Part shown: one piece after another, positions 47,485 to 59,771 of the stretch
How positions within the stretch are numbered: the stretch's first letter is position 1
How the letters are laid out: every line of letters begins with the position of its first letter
Origin: Syngnathus acus
Lineage: Eukaryota > Chordata > Actinopteri > Syngnathiformes > Syngnathidae
Assembly (NCBI RefSeq): GCF_901709675.1
Contig: NC_051095.1
Coordinates: 14,585,456 to 14,649,455, forward strand
Direction of reading: 5' to 3'
DNA length: 64,000 nucleotides
Notes under the pieces: generated by a model
Database searches by the model: none
Told to the model about the DNA's origin: nothing
The model's input: the letters and a program-made list of their open reading frames with translations, nothing else
Position numbers and translations under genes: made by a program

Positions 47485-49094
47485 ATATATATGCACATGT
47501 CTATATACATCTATCTATCTAGTATTTTTTTATGGTTAAATCTTCATTGAGTGCAAAAACATGCACAGGTACAGTACATTTCAGTGCTGTATCCCTAGCA
47601 ACAAGTGTGACGCACTATAGCCTCCTCTTTACTAAAAAAAACAATAGACAAGCTGCTTTCCGTAAAAGTGGCAAAAGTCTTCTCTTGTCTGCATTAAGTT
47701 CAAGGCCGCACCAGTCGGGGAAGCGAGCACAGGTAGCACAACAAAGCCGTCACATTTTTACTGCATTATTCTGCATGGGGTAGCCATTCACTGTTTATGC
47801 TCATTCAGGGAGATTGGTGTGGGCACCTTCGACTCGTGTTTTCTTCCTCGTTTCCAAGCCGGCACCATTCATCATTCTCCAATTGCGTCACTCTAATTGG
47901 ACCGCGTCCCCTTCTGCTGTCACTCACTGCAACTACCATCATGTTGAGATATACAGATGGGGTTAGTGCGGGAAATCCTTGTCAGAGTATTTGAATTGCA
48001 TATCTGGGCTCCACTGATCTCGAGCAGTCTGATGCTCGGCTCACTTTTTGGGACACTCGTTAATGAAGCGGCCTGGCAGTTTAACTGGAGATGGTGCTAA
48101 AATGCTTCAGGGCTTGGAGCGCTATCAACACATACCGCTTACCACTAATGTTGCGGGGCACATTAGACATTCGACTTATTTTTGTATCTTTTCAAAGTTT
48201 TGTCAGACCTACTTTCATAACAGGGCTTGTCTTATTTTACGAGAGCTTGCCACAAAAATGCAGATATTCTTTAGCTGGCGAGCAAAGCCAGAAGACATCT
48301 AATGAGCCTTTGAGATTCCCCTGCTAAACTTAGCATAAAATACCCTGCATGGAAATATGGAAACCCGGCTTCAATTTGTCCGGAACGAAGCTTCTGAGTG
48401 TCGGTGTAATAGACACGGCAGCTAGCACGAGTCTCATTTGTTCAATTTGCTTTTATTAATAAATAAAGGATTACCTCGTTTGCTCAACGGAAGATTGGAT
48501 TTCAAAAGGGCTTGGCGTTGTTCCTCAAGTTGTCCATATTTTCTCATATTGCTCTGCTCTGTCAAACGTTGCCAATATCCTTGCCCTTGCTTATTAGTGA
48601 AGGTGGCGAAGTTGAACAGAGAACATAAGGTACAACACTTACCGTCTATGCACCGCATGTATAAGAGTAAGCATATGCATTTACAAGGGAATTTTGATGA
48701 GTTTCATTCCAATGGCTGCGATGTAATCTGAAAATGTTCTTAAATTGGCATGTGCCATACCAACCGCTAACCCAAAATAATGCTGTAGTAAAGTCATAAT
48801 TACAGTAAAACATTGTGATTTGAGGTCATGAATATGAAACAAATAAAAAAAACATGAAGTCTTTATGTACCATGTGGCGACTATTTGTACATTGTTCATG
48901 ACCTCCAAATGAACGTAACCAAGGAGCTGTACAGTTATACTTTGAAGTCCAACCAAGGAGCAATCCAAGGTCACAAATACAAGCAAGCAAAATGACTTTC
49001 CGAAGCAGATTGTCTGGGCTCACATTTAGAGGGTGACAAGGTTAGCCATCTTGGAGAATAGAGGAGCCACATGCAGTGCCTCATGCGTCAGTGT
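47485..49094. other. non-coding flank with a candidate regulatory stretch
   Basis: Short TATATATA and ATCT repeats at 47484-47520. Complex sequence at 47790-48310 is listed separately. No gene. Confidence 0.55.
47790..48310. promoter_or_regulatory. candidate conserved non-coding segment
   Basis: Includes CATTCATCATTCTCCAATTG, GTCACTCTAATTGGACCGCG, ACTCGTTAATGAAGCGGCC and GCTATCAACACATACCGC. Non-repetitive and CpG-bearing, with no consistent reading frame. Confidence 0.22.
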
Positions 49095-49310
49095 GCTTCA
49101 TTCGCACCTCCCTGGTGAGGTTTTCCAGGCATGTCCCACCACGAGGAGTCCCGAGAGATGACCCAAAGCATGCTGGTGAGACTGTCTCCAAGCTATCTTG
49201 GGTATCCCCCATAGAAAGACCTGCACAAAGTGGCTGGGTCGATGGAAATCTGGGCCCCCCTGCTTAAGTTGATGCCCCTTGTGACCCAACCCTGGATGGA
49301 TACATGGAAT
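49095..49310 (+). mobile_element. LINE 3' end, 5'-truncated and decayed
   Basis: Reads like the C-terminal end and 3' tail of a fish non-LTR retrotransposon. Recognisable pieces are TTTTCCAGGCATGTCCCACC (FxACPT-type motif), GAGATGACCCAAAGCATGCT (RDDPKHA), GAAAGACCTGCACAAAGTGG, GAAATCTGGGCCCCCCTGCT (VWAPLL-type) and a final CCTGGATGGATACATGG tail. Frames are broken. Clade (L2 or Rex type) not decided. Confidence 0.7.
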
Positions 49311-51135
49311 AAGACAAAAAAATTCTCTTATTTGATTAAATCAATGCACTCAGAAACAAGGTTCTGTAGTGATGATTAAGAGACCCAGTCTGTTAAAGTG
49401 GAAGCAGTTCCAAGCACAGGAAAACAAGAAATTAGATTTTCAACACTGTAGATCACTTTGGATATTTTCAACACAGAGAATAAAATATCTCTTATTTTCC
49501 ATTCTATATGAACTCACCGTATTTATATTTGCAAATTTGCTCCCGACTTGCTTGGACTCAAACCATAATAATTCCCATATTTTCTGCCTGAACTAATTAG
49601 GACAAAAACAGACAAAGTAGCTTGGCCCCATGTGATCTCCCTCCGGTTTTACTCTTTTGTCTGCATTCATACCCATTATCTTAAAATGGTAATCGTGGTA
49701 ATAAGGCTAAGAGGAAAATATCAAAGAAAGTAGAACAAACAGAAACTTATTGTAAGAGGCCATACTCACTAAATAAGAAGTTTGTTTTGTTTTTACTGGG
49801 AGTGGATTCTTTCTATTTCCTTACATGCAAAAAAATAAATTTGAAATCTCAGTAGTGTAATACCCGTGACTTTAAGTGTGTATTTGAAAGGCAGGGTCTG
49901 GTGATGAGCAAGCGAGGGTCAGGTTGGCAGGTTTATGCTAAGTTATTAGCAATCTGCGTGTGAGTGATTATGTAAGTTGTGGCTGACAACAGCTCCCGAG
50001 TGAATGTGCTTGCTAAGCATATGTTCAATAAAGTGACCGAAAGTGCGTCGGCGACTGTGTTTCTACTCGACCAGATATGCGGACATTACAATGCATTGAA
50101 GGTTAGGGAGTATCTTGAAATGGAAAGCCTCCTGAACATTTATTATGGTACACGGTTATAAACTTGCAGCAATAAAAAGTAAATCTCTTACTGCATTGTC
50201 AGTGATAAAACAATGCATAGAATAAAGCTATTGGTTGTATGATGGTTGTATAGCAGACATAATTCTGTGGAGCCTCACAACATTGTATATTCAGCTTTTC
50301 CAGTAAATAAAGCAACGTGACTCAGCTTTGGGAAGAATATAATTTAAGTGCACACGTGCGCGCCGCTGCCATATCCTGTCTGCTACCTTCAGAGATCCCA
50401 AAGTTTGAAATGTCAATTTTTATGTTTCCAAGCCCCATAAACAAAAAGCTGCCTCCTCTTGCACAGACAACAGTCTTGCTGCAAGTGATCTAACCATAAT
50501 GAGGCGTCAGCCCGGCAGACGCAACGCAGGATGTTCACTTTGATAGTAAAAAAACTGCGCTGCCGTTTCAAGTTACTCTTGTATTGATGTGCAGGGCCTC
50601 CATTGGCGCTGAGGACACAGTCAATCGTACAGTGAAGTGAGTGTGTGTACTCACTCACAGCACAAGTCAAGTGCCTACTTGCATGGATGGAATGGGTGGT
50701 AACAAATTATCTCAATGTCAAAAGTTAAAAATCTTAGACTAAGTGTGGCATTGAAAATTAGCCAGTTTGGGCTCAAATGATCGAGGTAAAGATTAACAAT
50801 AGCACAAATCAAGATTGTTTCTAAAGGTTTCTAGCTGTACTACTACATTACAATTATAACTACTGCTACTACTACTACTCAAATGTGAGCAATTTATCAA
50901 ATGTTGCCGGTCTGTACTCCGTACTTCGCAACCTGGTTACTCTTCCATCATTGTCAGTCCATCCTTATTCATAATATAATCATTTGAAAACGGTTATAGA
51001 GGAGTCGGGAAAAGTCCTTTAAAGTTTGACAATGTTGCTTGGTAGGAAACACAAAGGTGACTCACTTCGTTGCATGCCCTGCTCATCATGGCAACAAAAG
51101 CCGCATCCTGCATTCGCATGAGACATAACTCCCAA
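49311..51135. other. non-coding flank, no gene seen
   Basis: AT-rich, with a (TAC)n-like patch at 50836-50879. 50340-50690 is more complex. No supported coding sequence. Confidence 0.6.
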
Positions 51136-51445
51136 AATCAGAATCAGCTTTATTGGCCAAGTTTGTGCATGCCAAACAAGGAATTTGACTCCGGTTGATC
51201 TCAGCCTCTGTAAAAGGAAATTATTGCCCAATGATGTCTCTGAGACTCTATGAGTGGTGTGAGTTCATCAGAGCGACAGCCTGGGGAAAGAAGCTGTGTC
51301 TGTGTCTGCTGGTTTTGGCGTACAACGCTCTGTAACGCCGTCCGTAGCGGAGTAGTTCGAACAGACTGTGACCTGGTTGAGAAGGGTCTGTAGAGATGTT
51401 ACTTGCACGTTTCCTGGTCCTGGACAGGTACTACAAGTCTTGGAT
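51136..51445 (+). repeat. fish dispersed repeat of the 'CAGCTTTATTGGCCAAG' type
   Basis: AATCAGAATCAGCTTTATTG with GCCAAGTTTGTGCATGCC and AAGGAATTTGACTCCGG, then GCGACAGCCTGGGGAAAGAA, CTGTGTCTGCTGGTTTTGG and CGCTCTGTAACGCC, to CAGGTACTACAAGTC. I recognise this as a common teleost interspersed repeat. I cannot assign its class. Confidence 0.65.
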
Positions 51446-52539
51446 AGATGGGAAGTTGGTTGAAATGAACAAAAATGGATATTGAGTATGCTTGACATTA
51501 ATTCTGTATTGTATTTTGGAAAAATAATGTCCAGAACCTTTGTTTAAATTTGCAAGTCTTTTTGCACAAGCGTGTGTGCATGCGTACGTATGTACGCGTA
51601 TGCTTGTTATTATGAGGTAGTTCAAGTATATTACATTGAATGCATCTTCACTATGCCAGTTGTCCTTTTTTGTTACAATAAATGATTTAGAAAAATGGAA
51701 AAATAACCACAAGCTAAACAAATATCTGACTGGGTACAGTGCAAAGAATAAGTACAAAAACAGTTTAGCTTTATTGCTATTATGACCCTCATTTACCTCT
51801 TGTTTAAGAGAAGAATATCTTTCAGTGTGAGTTTAAAGATGCAAAGGGCTCAGGTGTTGGTTATTTAAAGAAAAAACTTTAAGTGCTTTTTGGTGTTCTG
51901 TATGAAGATATGCTAATGAGCAAACACTTTGATTGGGCCACTGACATCAGTGACTGGGGTTGACAAAGGTGCGCAAGGCTGCATCCGCCCGCCTCATTAA
52001 AGCCCCGTCCAATTATAGAAAAGTAATTGATCATCTGCTTCACACATCTGTGCACACATGCACACATACACACAAACACACGCTCACACTCACACACTTA
52101 CCTTGTTTTTATCAGATCAAGTTAATGCATCAAAGTTGCAACAGTATTTCTTTTGGATTTTATTCCAATAATGCAAACATCATCATTTCAAGGCAAGCAA
52201 GTTTTATTTTTTTATTTTTTTAATAATTTAGCTAGTAATAAATAAAATTCATGAAAATACAATTGTGCTCAGTGTAAAGATGGGCACATTTTATTTTTAG
52301 TTTACTGCGATCAGGAATTTGGCAGACTGTGTTGTGGGGGTGGGGTCAATATACATCAAAACCCCTTCCATCGCAGGTTGCTGGTCCTCATGTTTGTATT
52401 ATGAGTTTTGCAGCTTTGATTTGAGTGTAAACCTGCGCATCATGAAAAAAAAACAGGCAATCAAGAAAAAAAAAAAAACAACAATCATCATAATGCTGAA
52501 ACAACACATAGCGCTTCTTCAGAACATAAGGTGTGTTAA

Positions 52540-52830
52540 TGCTTAGATGAGCTCACATATTGAGAAGTTGAGTCAATCAACAGGCGAGTGCTATTCATCT
52601 CTCAATTAGAGCTCTGCCTTCGCATTGCTTCGCTCGGCCGCCATTTGTATGGCGACCGACATGGCTCCTCCGGTGGCCCATTATGAATAGACACTCTGGC
52701 TTTGTGTGGGCTCATTATTAAATAAATACGAGGATGCAGGAGGCAGACAAACCTTTTTAAGTCTTGTCAGGGTAGACGCCATGGCCATTACAGGCCTAGC
52801 ATTAACCATCTCAAGAAACTGCTCTTATGA
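52540..52830. promoter_or_regulatory. candidate conserved non-coding element
   Basis: Motif-dense: GTTGAGTCAATCAACAGG (a small palindrome, GTTGA...TCAAC), CTCAATTAGAGCTCTG, GCCGCCATTTGTATGGCGAC (partial palindrome) and CTCATTATTAAATAAATACG. Non-repetitive. Confidence 0.25.
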
Positions 52831-53059
52831 GAAAGAGACAGTGAAAGGATGAATGGATAGATGAAGAGAAGCTGTGATTATGATTCTATTGTTACTTTGT
52901 TATTATAGCTTGTGTTGCATGACATATGATTGCAACAGTTGCCTTATTGTTCTTGTGTAGCATCAAATAAAAAATGAAAGCTAAAAATAACCCAAAAAAC
53001 AACCAATGGGATCATGACAACATCATCAGTATTGAGTGCAATTCCTTCCTTCATTAATG

Positions 53060-53370
53060 CTATTCATGACAATAATTAAAGCTGGGGCTAATTATTAATT
53101 TAGTTTTAAGCATGCACGGGAACCCATCACTAATGGACTCCACCGGTGAAGACGCTCGCTCACATTTTGTGTCGGTGAGTCATTAAGTCGCCTTGGAGGA
53201 GGGAAGTCGCCAATCTGATCCATCACGGCAATAATGAGACAACGATGAACTCATCAATTTCATGCCGTTGAGCGCCACGCAGCTTTTACGGATAACAGCC
53301 GCCTGCAGCTCTGCGACGCCATCTTCACTGACTCCCCTCACCTTGCTCCAAACTCTCCCTCAGGCGATTT
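53060..53370. promoter_or_regulatory. candidate conserved non-coding element
   Basis: ATAATTAAAGCTGGGGCTAA, TTATTAATTTAGTTTTAAGC, GTGAGTCATTAAGTCGCC and AATAATGAGACAACGATGAA. Clustered homeodomain-type cores with GC-balanced spacers. Confidence 0.25.
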
Positions 53371-53972
53371 TATAACTCCTTCAAGGTGAAACTTTATCTG
53401 TGCGACAACTATCTATCAAGCCATTTTCTTGTTTGTTTTTCTCCTATACCCCCTCATACACACACACATAAAGAAAGACACAAAAACCAATACATTGTTC
53501 TCATGCTCTCTCACAAAAGCAAATATGTACATGTGTATAGCTGTTTTTGTATTCAGCTTTACAAAATGCATTTTTTGAATAATAGTACAGCGGGTGTTTG
53601 ATTTTACTGTTTCAGGGTCAAGAATGTCACAGAGTGAACCGGATTTTGCAGAGGCATACTAGTACATGGTCAACCAACACTCAATTAACTAGTTTGTGCT
53701 GTGCTGTAGAAATATAGCCAATGTGCAGTGCCTAGGATTGTACATAAAACCTAAAAAAACCACTGTAATACCAATAGATAGTAATCATTTCAATCACGCA
53801 ATCGTTAGTGTAGGTCAGTGATTGGGGCATGGCTGGAAAAAGGGGCCTAATTTGAGCAAATAAAATATTGTAAAACAATTTATATAGAAGCATATATTTA
53901 TTAAATATGTATCTATTTTTTCAACAATGTCAATAAAATATGACAATACACAAGAAAACAATTTTAAAAATG

Positions 53973-54171
53973 GTAGGCCGATTGAGCACTCCAAATTGCC
54001 CCTAGGTGTGAGTGCGAGTGCGGATGGTTTTTCGTCTCTGTGCGCCCTGTGATCGGCTGGCAACCGGTTCAGGGTGACCCCCGCCTACTGCCCGATGACT
54101 GCTGGGATAGGCTCCAGCACGCCCGCGACCCCCGTGGGGACAAGCGGTATAGAAAATGGATGGATGCATGG
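53973..54171 (+). mobile_element. V-SINE, 5'-truncated
   Basis: GTAGGCCGATTGAGCACTCC, ATTGCCCCTAGGTGTGAGTG, ATCGGCTGGCAACCGGTTC, ACTGCCCGATGACTGCTGGG and CCAGCACGCCCGCGACCCCC, then GACAAGCGGTATAGAAAATGG with an ATGGATG tail. Very well preserved and probably young. Lacks head and central block. Confidence 0.88.
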
Positions 54172-55410
54172 GTTTAAAAAAAAGCAATCTGTGTTGACTT
54201 GGACTTTACTTTCATCATTTCGTACATTACTTCAGCTACTCAACAATACATGCCTTCTAGTCTTAATCAAGCAAAAATGTGAAATACTAGACCAGCGTTA
54301 TACGACAATGTTCGTTCGGCCTTTTTAGAGGCTTTGTGACCTCATCCAGCTCCTCGGCTTTCCATTTTCTCCATCCGCAGTTCATCACCAAGCTAGCCGA
54401 TCATTGGCAGTACTTAATGATTCATGAACACAGAAACTAATGGAGTACTTTACACGTTGTAATCGAGTGAGGCCATTATAGCGAAACGAGCCGCTCGCTG
54501 GGCCTTTGATTAAGAGAGGAACATGGGGAGTAACATGATCATGTGACATGTCATTGTCGCCTTTTTTTTCCTTCACATCTAATGTATAATGGCAAAGCTG
54601 CTTTGGAAAAACAATGTCACCTACATGAACAAAACACACATCTCCAACTGTCTCATTATTTCTGGTTTATTTTCCGTTTTGTATTGAGTGAATCAGTCAT
54701 TTTTATTCGCACTCTTTTGTTGATTTCCTAACTACTTTAGCATCTATTTCTTAGGCCATGATCCATGATATTGAAATGAAATTCAAACAAAATATATCTT
54801 TTTTTTTTTTTTTTAGTACAAGTATTTAAAGCTGGAATATGCTGTGATGAAAAAACACACTTCTTTGTAATACAGTATTGGTTAAAACTATCTGTATGAC
54901 CTGACAGTATATTATCAAAATCATCACCTCTGACCCATCTTGTGCCTCAAATTCAAATATTATTTCTTAACTTGTCACGGCGTACCTAAAATTACCCAGT
55001 CAGACACTGTACATTATGGACAGTAGGCATGACCAAGGGATGCATCAATCATTTGCTCACAAGGACTGTGGCTAACAGAAGGAGACACAAAGGAGACTAT
55101 TACAGTTCAGTGTCGAAGCTAGACCTTTATCCTTAAACATTGAAAAATCAAAAATTTATACACACTGTCCCTTTAATAGAAATATTGGGTATCTGGAACA
55201 GATTAATTGGATTCCCATTATTTTCTTTATTATTATTTGTTATACTTCTATATTATACTTAATATCATTTTCATTGTTATACTTCTATATTATAGTTATC
55301 ATTTTCATTGCCAGATTTCATACCGTTCAGTTTTAGTCAGACATTCTGAAGTGGAATAATCACAAAGAACAGGTTCCACAGTACATGTGATGTCATTATG
55401 AAAAGGTATA
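54172..55410. other. non-coding flank with a small tandem duplication
   Basis: No gene. AT-rich; the duplication at 55240-55309 is listed separately. Confidence 0.6.
55240..55309. repeat. two-copy tandem duplication (about 35 nt)
   Basis: GTTATACTTCTATATTATA followed by CTTAATATCATTTTCATT (copy 1, 55239-55275) and GTTATCATTTTCATT (copy 2, 55276-55309). Confidence 0.85.
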
Positions 55411-55411
55411 T

Positions 55412-56032
55412 GTGCACCTGAATCTCGATTTAATGCAGACTTTGGGGTCCAGAATTTGCGAACCGCGATAACCCGGAAAGCATGTTGTGTAGAAAGTCTT
55501 GTTTTTTTACAAAGGCATGTTTTTAGGTACCCGAAGGGATCCTTTGTTACATTAATTTAGGTCAGACATGATGTTGGGCAGCCGAAGGGGTCCGTTTGCT
55601 TTCCGTCACCTTGAGTGCTTCACACACATCTAAGGCTGTTGACATTTTATTGAACGACATGCAATACACAGATGGCAATATCAAGCGAATTGAGTAAGTC
55701 ATTTTGATGCTATTTGAAGAGAGGAGAATAAAGCAGCACTGTGTCTGGCCAAGCTCTTGGACTGAATGAAAAACAATCCTATCTATCCATAACACTGTAA
55801 TAAAGCAGTTATTCAGATCAAACAACCCAACTTCTATCAAATGCCTTTAAATTTGTCACAGAAATAAATAATTTAGCCAGTCATTTAGCTTTGTATGGTC
55901 CTTATATCATCCATTTAAAATACTACTTGAAAGTGTATTTATGACAAAGAATAAATTGGGGTCCATGACCAAACCGTGTTAGATAGAAAATCGCCTAGGA
56001 TCGAAGCGAGTAAAATCAAGATTTAGGTGTAA
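55412..56032. mobile_element. possible DNA-transposon remnant with inverted termini
   Basis: The left end GCACCTGAATCTCGATTTA (55414-55432) and the reverse complement of the right end, ACACCTAAATCTTGATTTT (56012-56030), match at 15 of 19 positions. TTTGGGGTCCA near the left and ATTGGGGTCCA near the right also resemble a family with AATCGAGGT-type ends. No coding region; target duplication not resolved. Confidence 0.4.
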
Positions 56033-56059
56033 AATGCCCCTCCTCCCTCATAACATTAT

Positions 56060-56460
56060 AATGTTCAAGTTTCTTGAATTGGGATGAGCACTCAGGCCCC
56101 TTCCTTCATTTCTGCCTTAGCCCAGTAAATTAAAATGCTGCTCCACTTCTTAGTCTTTCAAAGATTAGAGTGAGCACATGTCTGCTGTTTCATCCTCCCC
56201 GTTACATGTCGGCTGAGAGCTTAACTTCCTGAGGGTTTCCATCTTAGCTGGGATCAATAACCAAATTGTCGCCGGCCAAAGCGTCATCAGCGTCGGCCTT
56301 GCGCAAGACGAGAAGGCGGTTTTACAAGCGCCCCGCTGGCCACCTTAACTCCATTTCCTCATCGAGACTTTGCTCCGCTGTTTTGACAGGTCCATTTCAT
56401 GGTTTAAGTAGGTGACCTGAGGGAGTTGATCCAAATGGCCCAAACAGCCCCCGGTTCATT
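56060..56460. promoter_or_regulatory. candidate conserved non-coding element
   Basis: Complex sequence with TCTTTCAAAGATTAGAG, GGGATCAATAACCAAATTG, TCGCCGGCCAAAGCGTCATC and CCATTTCATGGTTTAAGTAG. No repeat or coding signal. Confidence 0.22.
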
Positions 56461-58139
56461 ATCAAGAGGCCTAGAATTTGAGATTATAGGTGATTACGCA
56501 CTTCCAAAAAAAAATAGAAGAGATAAATCTGTTTAATCCTCCTCTCTGGTGAGGCTTCGGAGAGCGCCCAGGGACGGCTGGCATCCACGGTGGGCCTAGA
56601 GAAGTGTCGAGAATACGAAACGAGGAGGAGCGCTGGCCCCAACTCGGAAGGAGAAGGAGGCCAGTTGGCCGGGGAACAAGAGGATCTGGTTTGACCGGGC
56701 TGGTAGAGACACTGCTTGGCCAAAGATCACAGCCGTCGCCCGAGACCTCAATGGCCCGCCAGCTTGCGTTGGGAGTGCTCACGAGAAGAAAAGGGAGGGG
56801 AGGAAGGACTTCAAGATTGACCTTTGACTTGGCGCCACTTGACCACCCGCCAAACATTTCCTCACCACGGAGACAGATTGACCCGTTGTGTTTGTCAGAT
56901 AACCAACATTTTCTATTCTTGACATTTTGGGTTTATTTTTTTCAACTTGTTGACTTTTTACTTTCAATATTATGACTTTTGTAATATTATAATAACTTAA
57001 TACCCATTACATTACAACTTTTTCTGTTTCTTCTGGAACCATTACAAGGTTTTACTTGTAAGTCTTAACTCATAAAGATGTCATGTCTTTTTTCCAATAA
57101 AATGTTATATTGACACTTGATTCTTGAACCTTTGTGTTTTCTTTTCTTAACATCACCTCATTATCTAACCTGAGACCTCGGGTATCATATTTTGTGCCAT
57201 GTTATGTGTGTTGGTATGACAAAAACTCCTTGAATTGGTATTATTGGCGGACGTTGTTTACTTTGTTTGTGGGAGCAAATCAAGGTAATGATCTTGCTCA
57301 TGGACGCATGTGTGTGTGCTGCATGTGGGGGGTAAGTCAAAAGTTTGGACACACACCCTGTGCTATTGAATGAGAAACTGTCTAAAACTTTGGATTTTGA
57401 TTTTTGTATAAAAACAGGATCCATCATAAATAATTCTGTAAAAGTGCAGACACGTTATTTCTTTGGTTGCATGGTACTACATGCTTGGTATTTGTGATGG
57501 AACACATAGGAGATGAGCTGAGGTGAAGTAGGTGTGTATGACAGACACAAACATTTCTGCTTTTAAGCCCAAACAAGAAAGGGAAAAAACACAAGTCGAC
57601 AACAAAAGCTTAATCCTGCTTTAATACTGATGCTCCACCGAAGGATTTTCATGTCAAAATTTGACATGTTAAGTACCACCTGTTTCCGTCCTGGAAGTAT
57701 GTCACCTACCATTTGCTAGTAATTGTATGTATGTATGTGTCAAACTAGTAATGTAGCTTTCAAACATCTTACAAATATAGATGTTATACTCAACGCTCAA
57801 CTTACACAATTTTTTAAATAACATTTCTGTTAATATAATGTCACTATTTATACTTTCTTATAACATTTTTTTATTGATACCGCTGTAAATTTACATCAAT
57901 TTTCTTGAGGGGCTCTTTTTTTCCTCCTTCAGATGGTGGCCCTAATGTTTCTTTCCAACATGGATGGTTGGGTTCATTATCATAAGTTCTGTTGCTATGG
58001 TCCCCAAATGTACAGTATCTACGTGAGCAACATCGGGTACTTGTGAGGGAAAAAAATGGTAATGGACTCTTAAGATCAGTCTCATTTTTATTTCACTTGA
58101 GCGTGCATGTAAAAGTTCAATGGTGAAAGTGACATCAAG
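56461..58139. other. non-coding flank, no gene supported
   Basis: 56520-56860 is GC-richer with overlapping open frames on both strands that resemble nothing known. The rest is AT-rich. Confidence 0.5.
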
Positions 58140-58620
58140 TTGAACCATGGCAGATTTATAAGGGCTTCAGAAATATTTCAAGGCGATTCAATGGCACTCG
58201 CCTGTCAGCATGAAGGATTAAAGCCGATTAACATGACGTTTATCCGGGCAGGACGACAACGCGCGATCAAGGCACATGGACGACCGGCAAAAATCCCTCT
58301 CTTTTCAACCCTTTCTGGAAAACAAATTCTATCCGTGGGCCCACCTGTCACTGCACAGAGCTACAAACGTGGTCTGCCGCACCGCCGAGTGGAGGAAGAG
58401 CCCTCTGACCAAAAAGAAATCCTCATGATCCATTCATGACATGGTTACCATTTTGCAGGATGTCAACAGCTTGTCTTTGAAGTGATAATCATAACATTGA
58501 GGGTGTCCTTGAATTTCATCTCCCCATTAAAATGCTTAATGGGAGATGATTTCTGTAATTCAACGAGGAGGAGCTCTCCCAGCCTCCTGCTAGGCAAAGC
58601 ATGTCAAATAATTCTCTGGG
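58140..58620. promoter_or_regulatory. candidate conserved non-coding segment with a hairpin
   Basis: Includes GATTAAAGCCGATTAACATG, GTTTATCCGGGCAGGACGAC and, at 58517-58548, the inverted repeat CATCTCCCCATTAA / AATGC / TTAATGGGAGATG (one unpaired C). It could be a hairpin RNA or a pair of opposed binding sites. Confidence 0.28.
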
Positions 58621-58949
58621 GGGAGGGAGGAGGGGAGCAAAAATAATGCAAGAAGCTGTCTATCGGCTGGCAGAGGGAGTCGAGGATTGCAAATAAATGC
58701 AAACCGTGGGTGGGAAACAATAAAAGTGTTAGTTTCACAATGGCGCAAGACGCAAACATGTATTTTTTTTATTTTCAAATGATGTCTGCAAATTAAATCT
58801 AATTTGCCACACTCTATTGGTCTCACCTTGTAGAATTTAATAAACGCTTTACAAAATGAAGATGACACAATGAGAAGGTGGACCGCATTGTATTACAAAA
58901 TATATACGTAGCTGCAAATATTTTCATACACTGTAACCTCAACATTTCA

Positions 58950-59240
58950 ATTTTAAATTGAAGGAAATCTTTCAAAAGTAAAAGGAAAATAAACATGCAA
59001 TAATGTGCAAACGTACACCCACCTTCAAAGTTTGTTGCAGCGACATTGGCTTATATTACACCAGTCAGTTTTTATGAGAAGGCGTATATCAGTGGGGCAC
59101 ACCTTGACATGGCAACACTTACCTGGTACTCTTTGCAAAAATGCTCTAAATCCACATTATGAGGGCACCCGCTGTGATTTCTCCACAGATGTTTGATGGA
59201 ACTGATCATTTTTTATTTATCTGGGCATTCCATCCCAGGG
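58950..59240 (-). repeat. possible decayed transposon fragment
   Basis: ACACCCACCTTCAAAGTTTG, TTATGAGAAGGCGTATATCA, GGCACACCTTGACATGGCAA, GCTCTAAATCCACATTATGA and TGATTTCTCCACAGATGTTT. I recall similar wording from fish DNA-transposon-derived repeats, but class and limits are uncertain. Strand is a guess. Confidence 0.35.
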
Positions 59241-59632
59241 ATGGCAGTAACACTAACATGGAAGCCTGCCAACGATAGGGTTTTCCGTTCTTGCTTTGTC
59301 TCACATCTGAAATCCCTACATTCAGACCGAATGTGAATGTTAAAAAGAAAACAAAGTTTGTTTCTTCACAAGGTGGTGGCAAAAGGAGATTCAAGTGATT
59401 TCATTGACAGAAATACGTTTCTCTTCAGTTACACTGTCAACCACATCTTGTAAAATATTACAACATATTATCATTTTGCGTCACTGCAGTGTCTTATTAT
59501 GTCGTCATCAAATAAAATTTTCATTCTGCAAAAAAAAAGGAAATGGATGCCCATAAGTTAAATGGATGTGAAGAGTAAATAAGACTAAGGCTAATAATTT
59601 TAAAAGGTTTATTTGATTCTACACTTGGCTAC

Positions 59633-59771
59633 AATGCAGAGAGGGATCTTGGTTGTAGGTCATTTTAAACGTGAAACCTTTTGACATTTTGAGGTTGCAA
59701 ATGAAAATAAGTGAATGTGAGGCTTTGTAAAACTCTTTGGCAGCCACCGCATGGTGTAGATACTCTGATAT
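59633..59771 (+). repeat. dispersed repeat family B, copy 2
   Basis: Counterpart of 21897-22036 with the same start (AATGCAGAG) and end (GATACTCTGATAT). It is not followed by a SINE here, so the shared unit is independent of the SINE. Confidence 0.75.

Larger units (their letters stand above)
51446..53972. other. non-coding flank with candidate regulatory stretches
   Basis: Degenerate CA tract at 52049-52100. Two complex stretches are listed separately. No gene. Confidence 0.55.

Noticed and set aside
47283-47510. Frames with Ile-His-Pro-Ser or Trp-Met-Asp-Gly repeats
   Set aside because: Translations of the (GGAT)27 array.
56471-56975. Overlapping 120-130 codon frames on both strands
   Set aside because: Same reasoning: low stop density from local GC content, no family resemblance.
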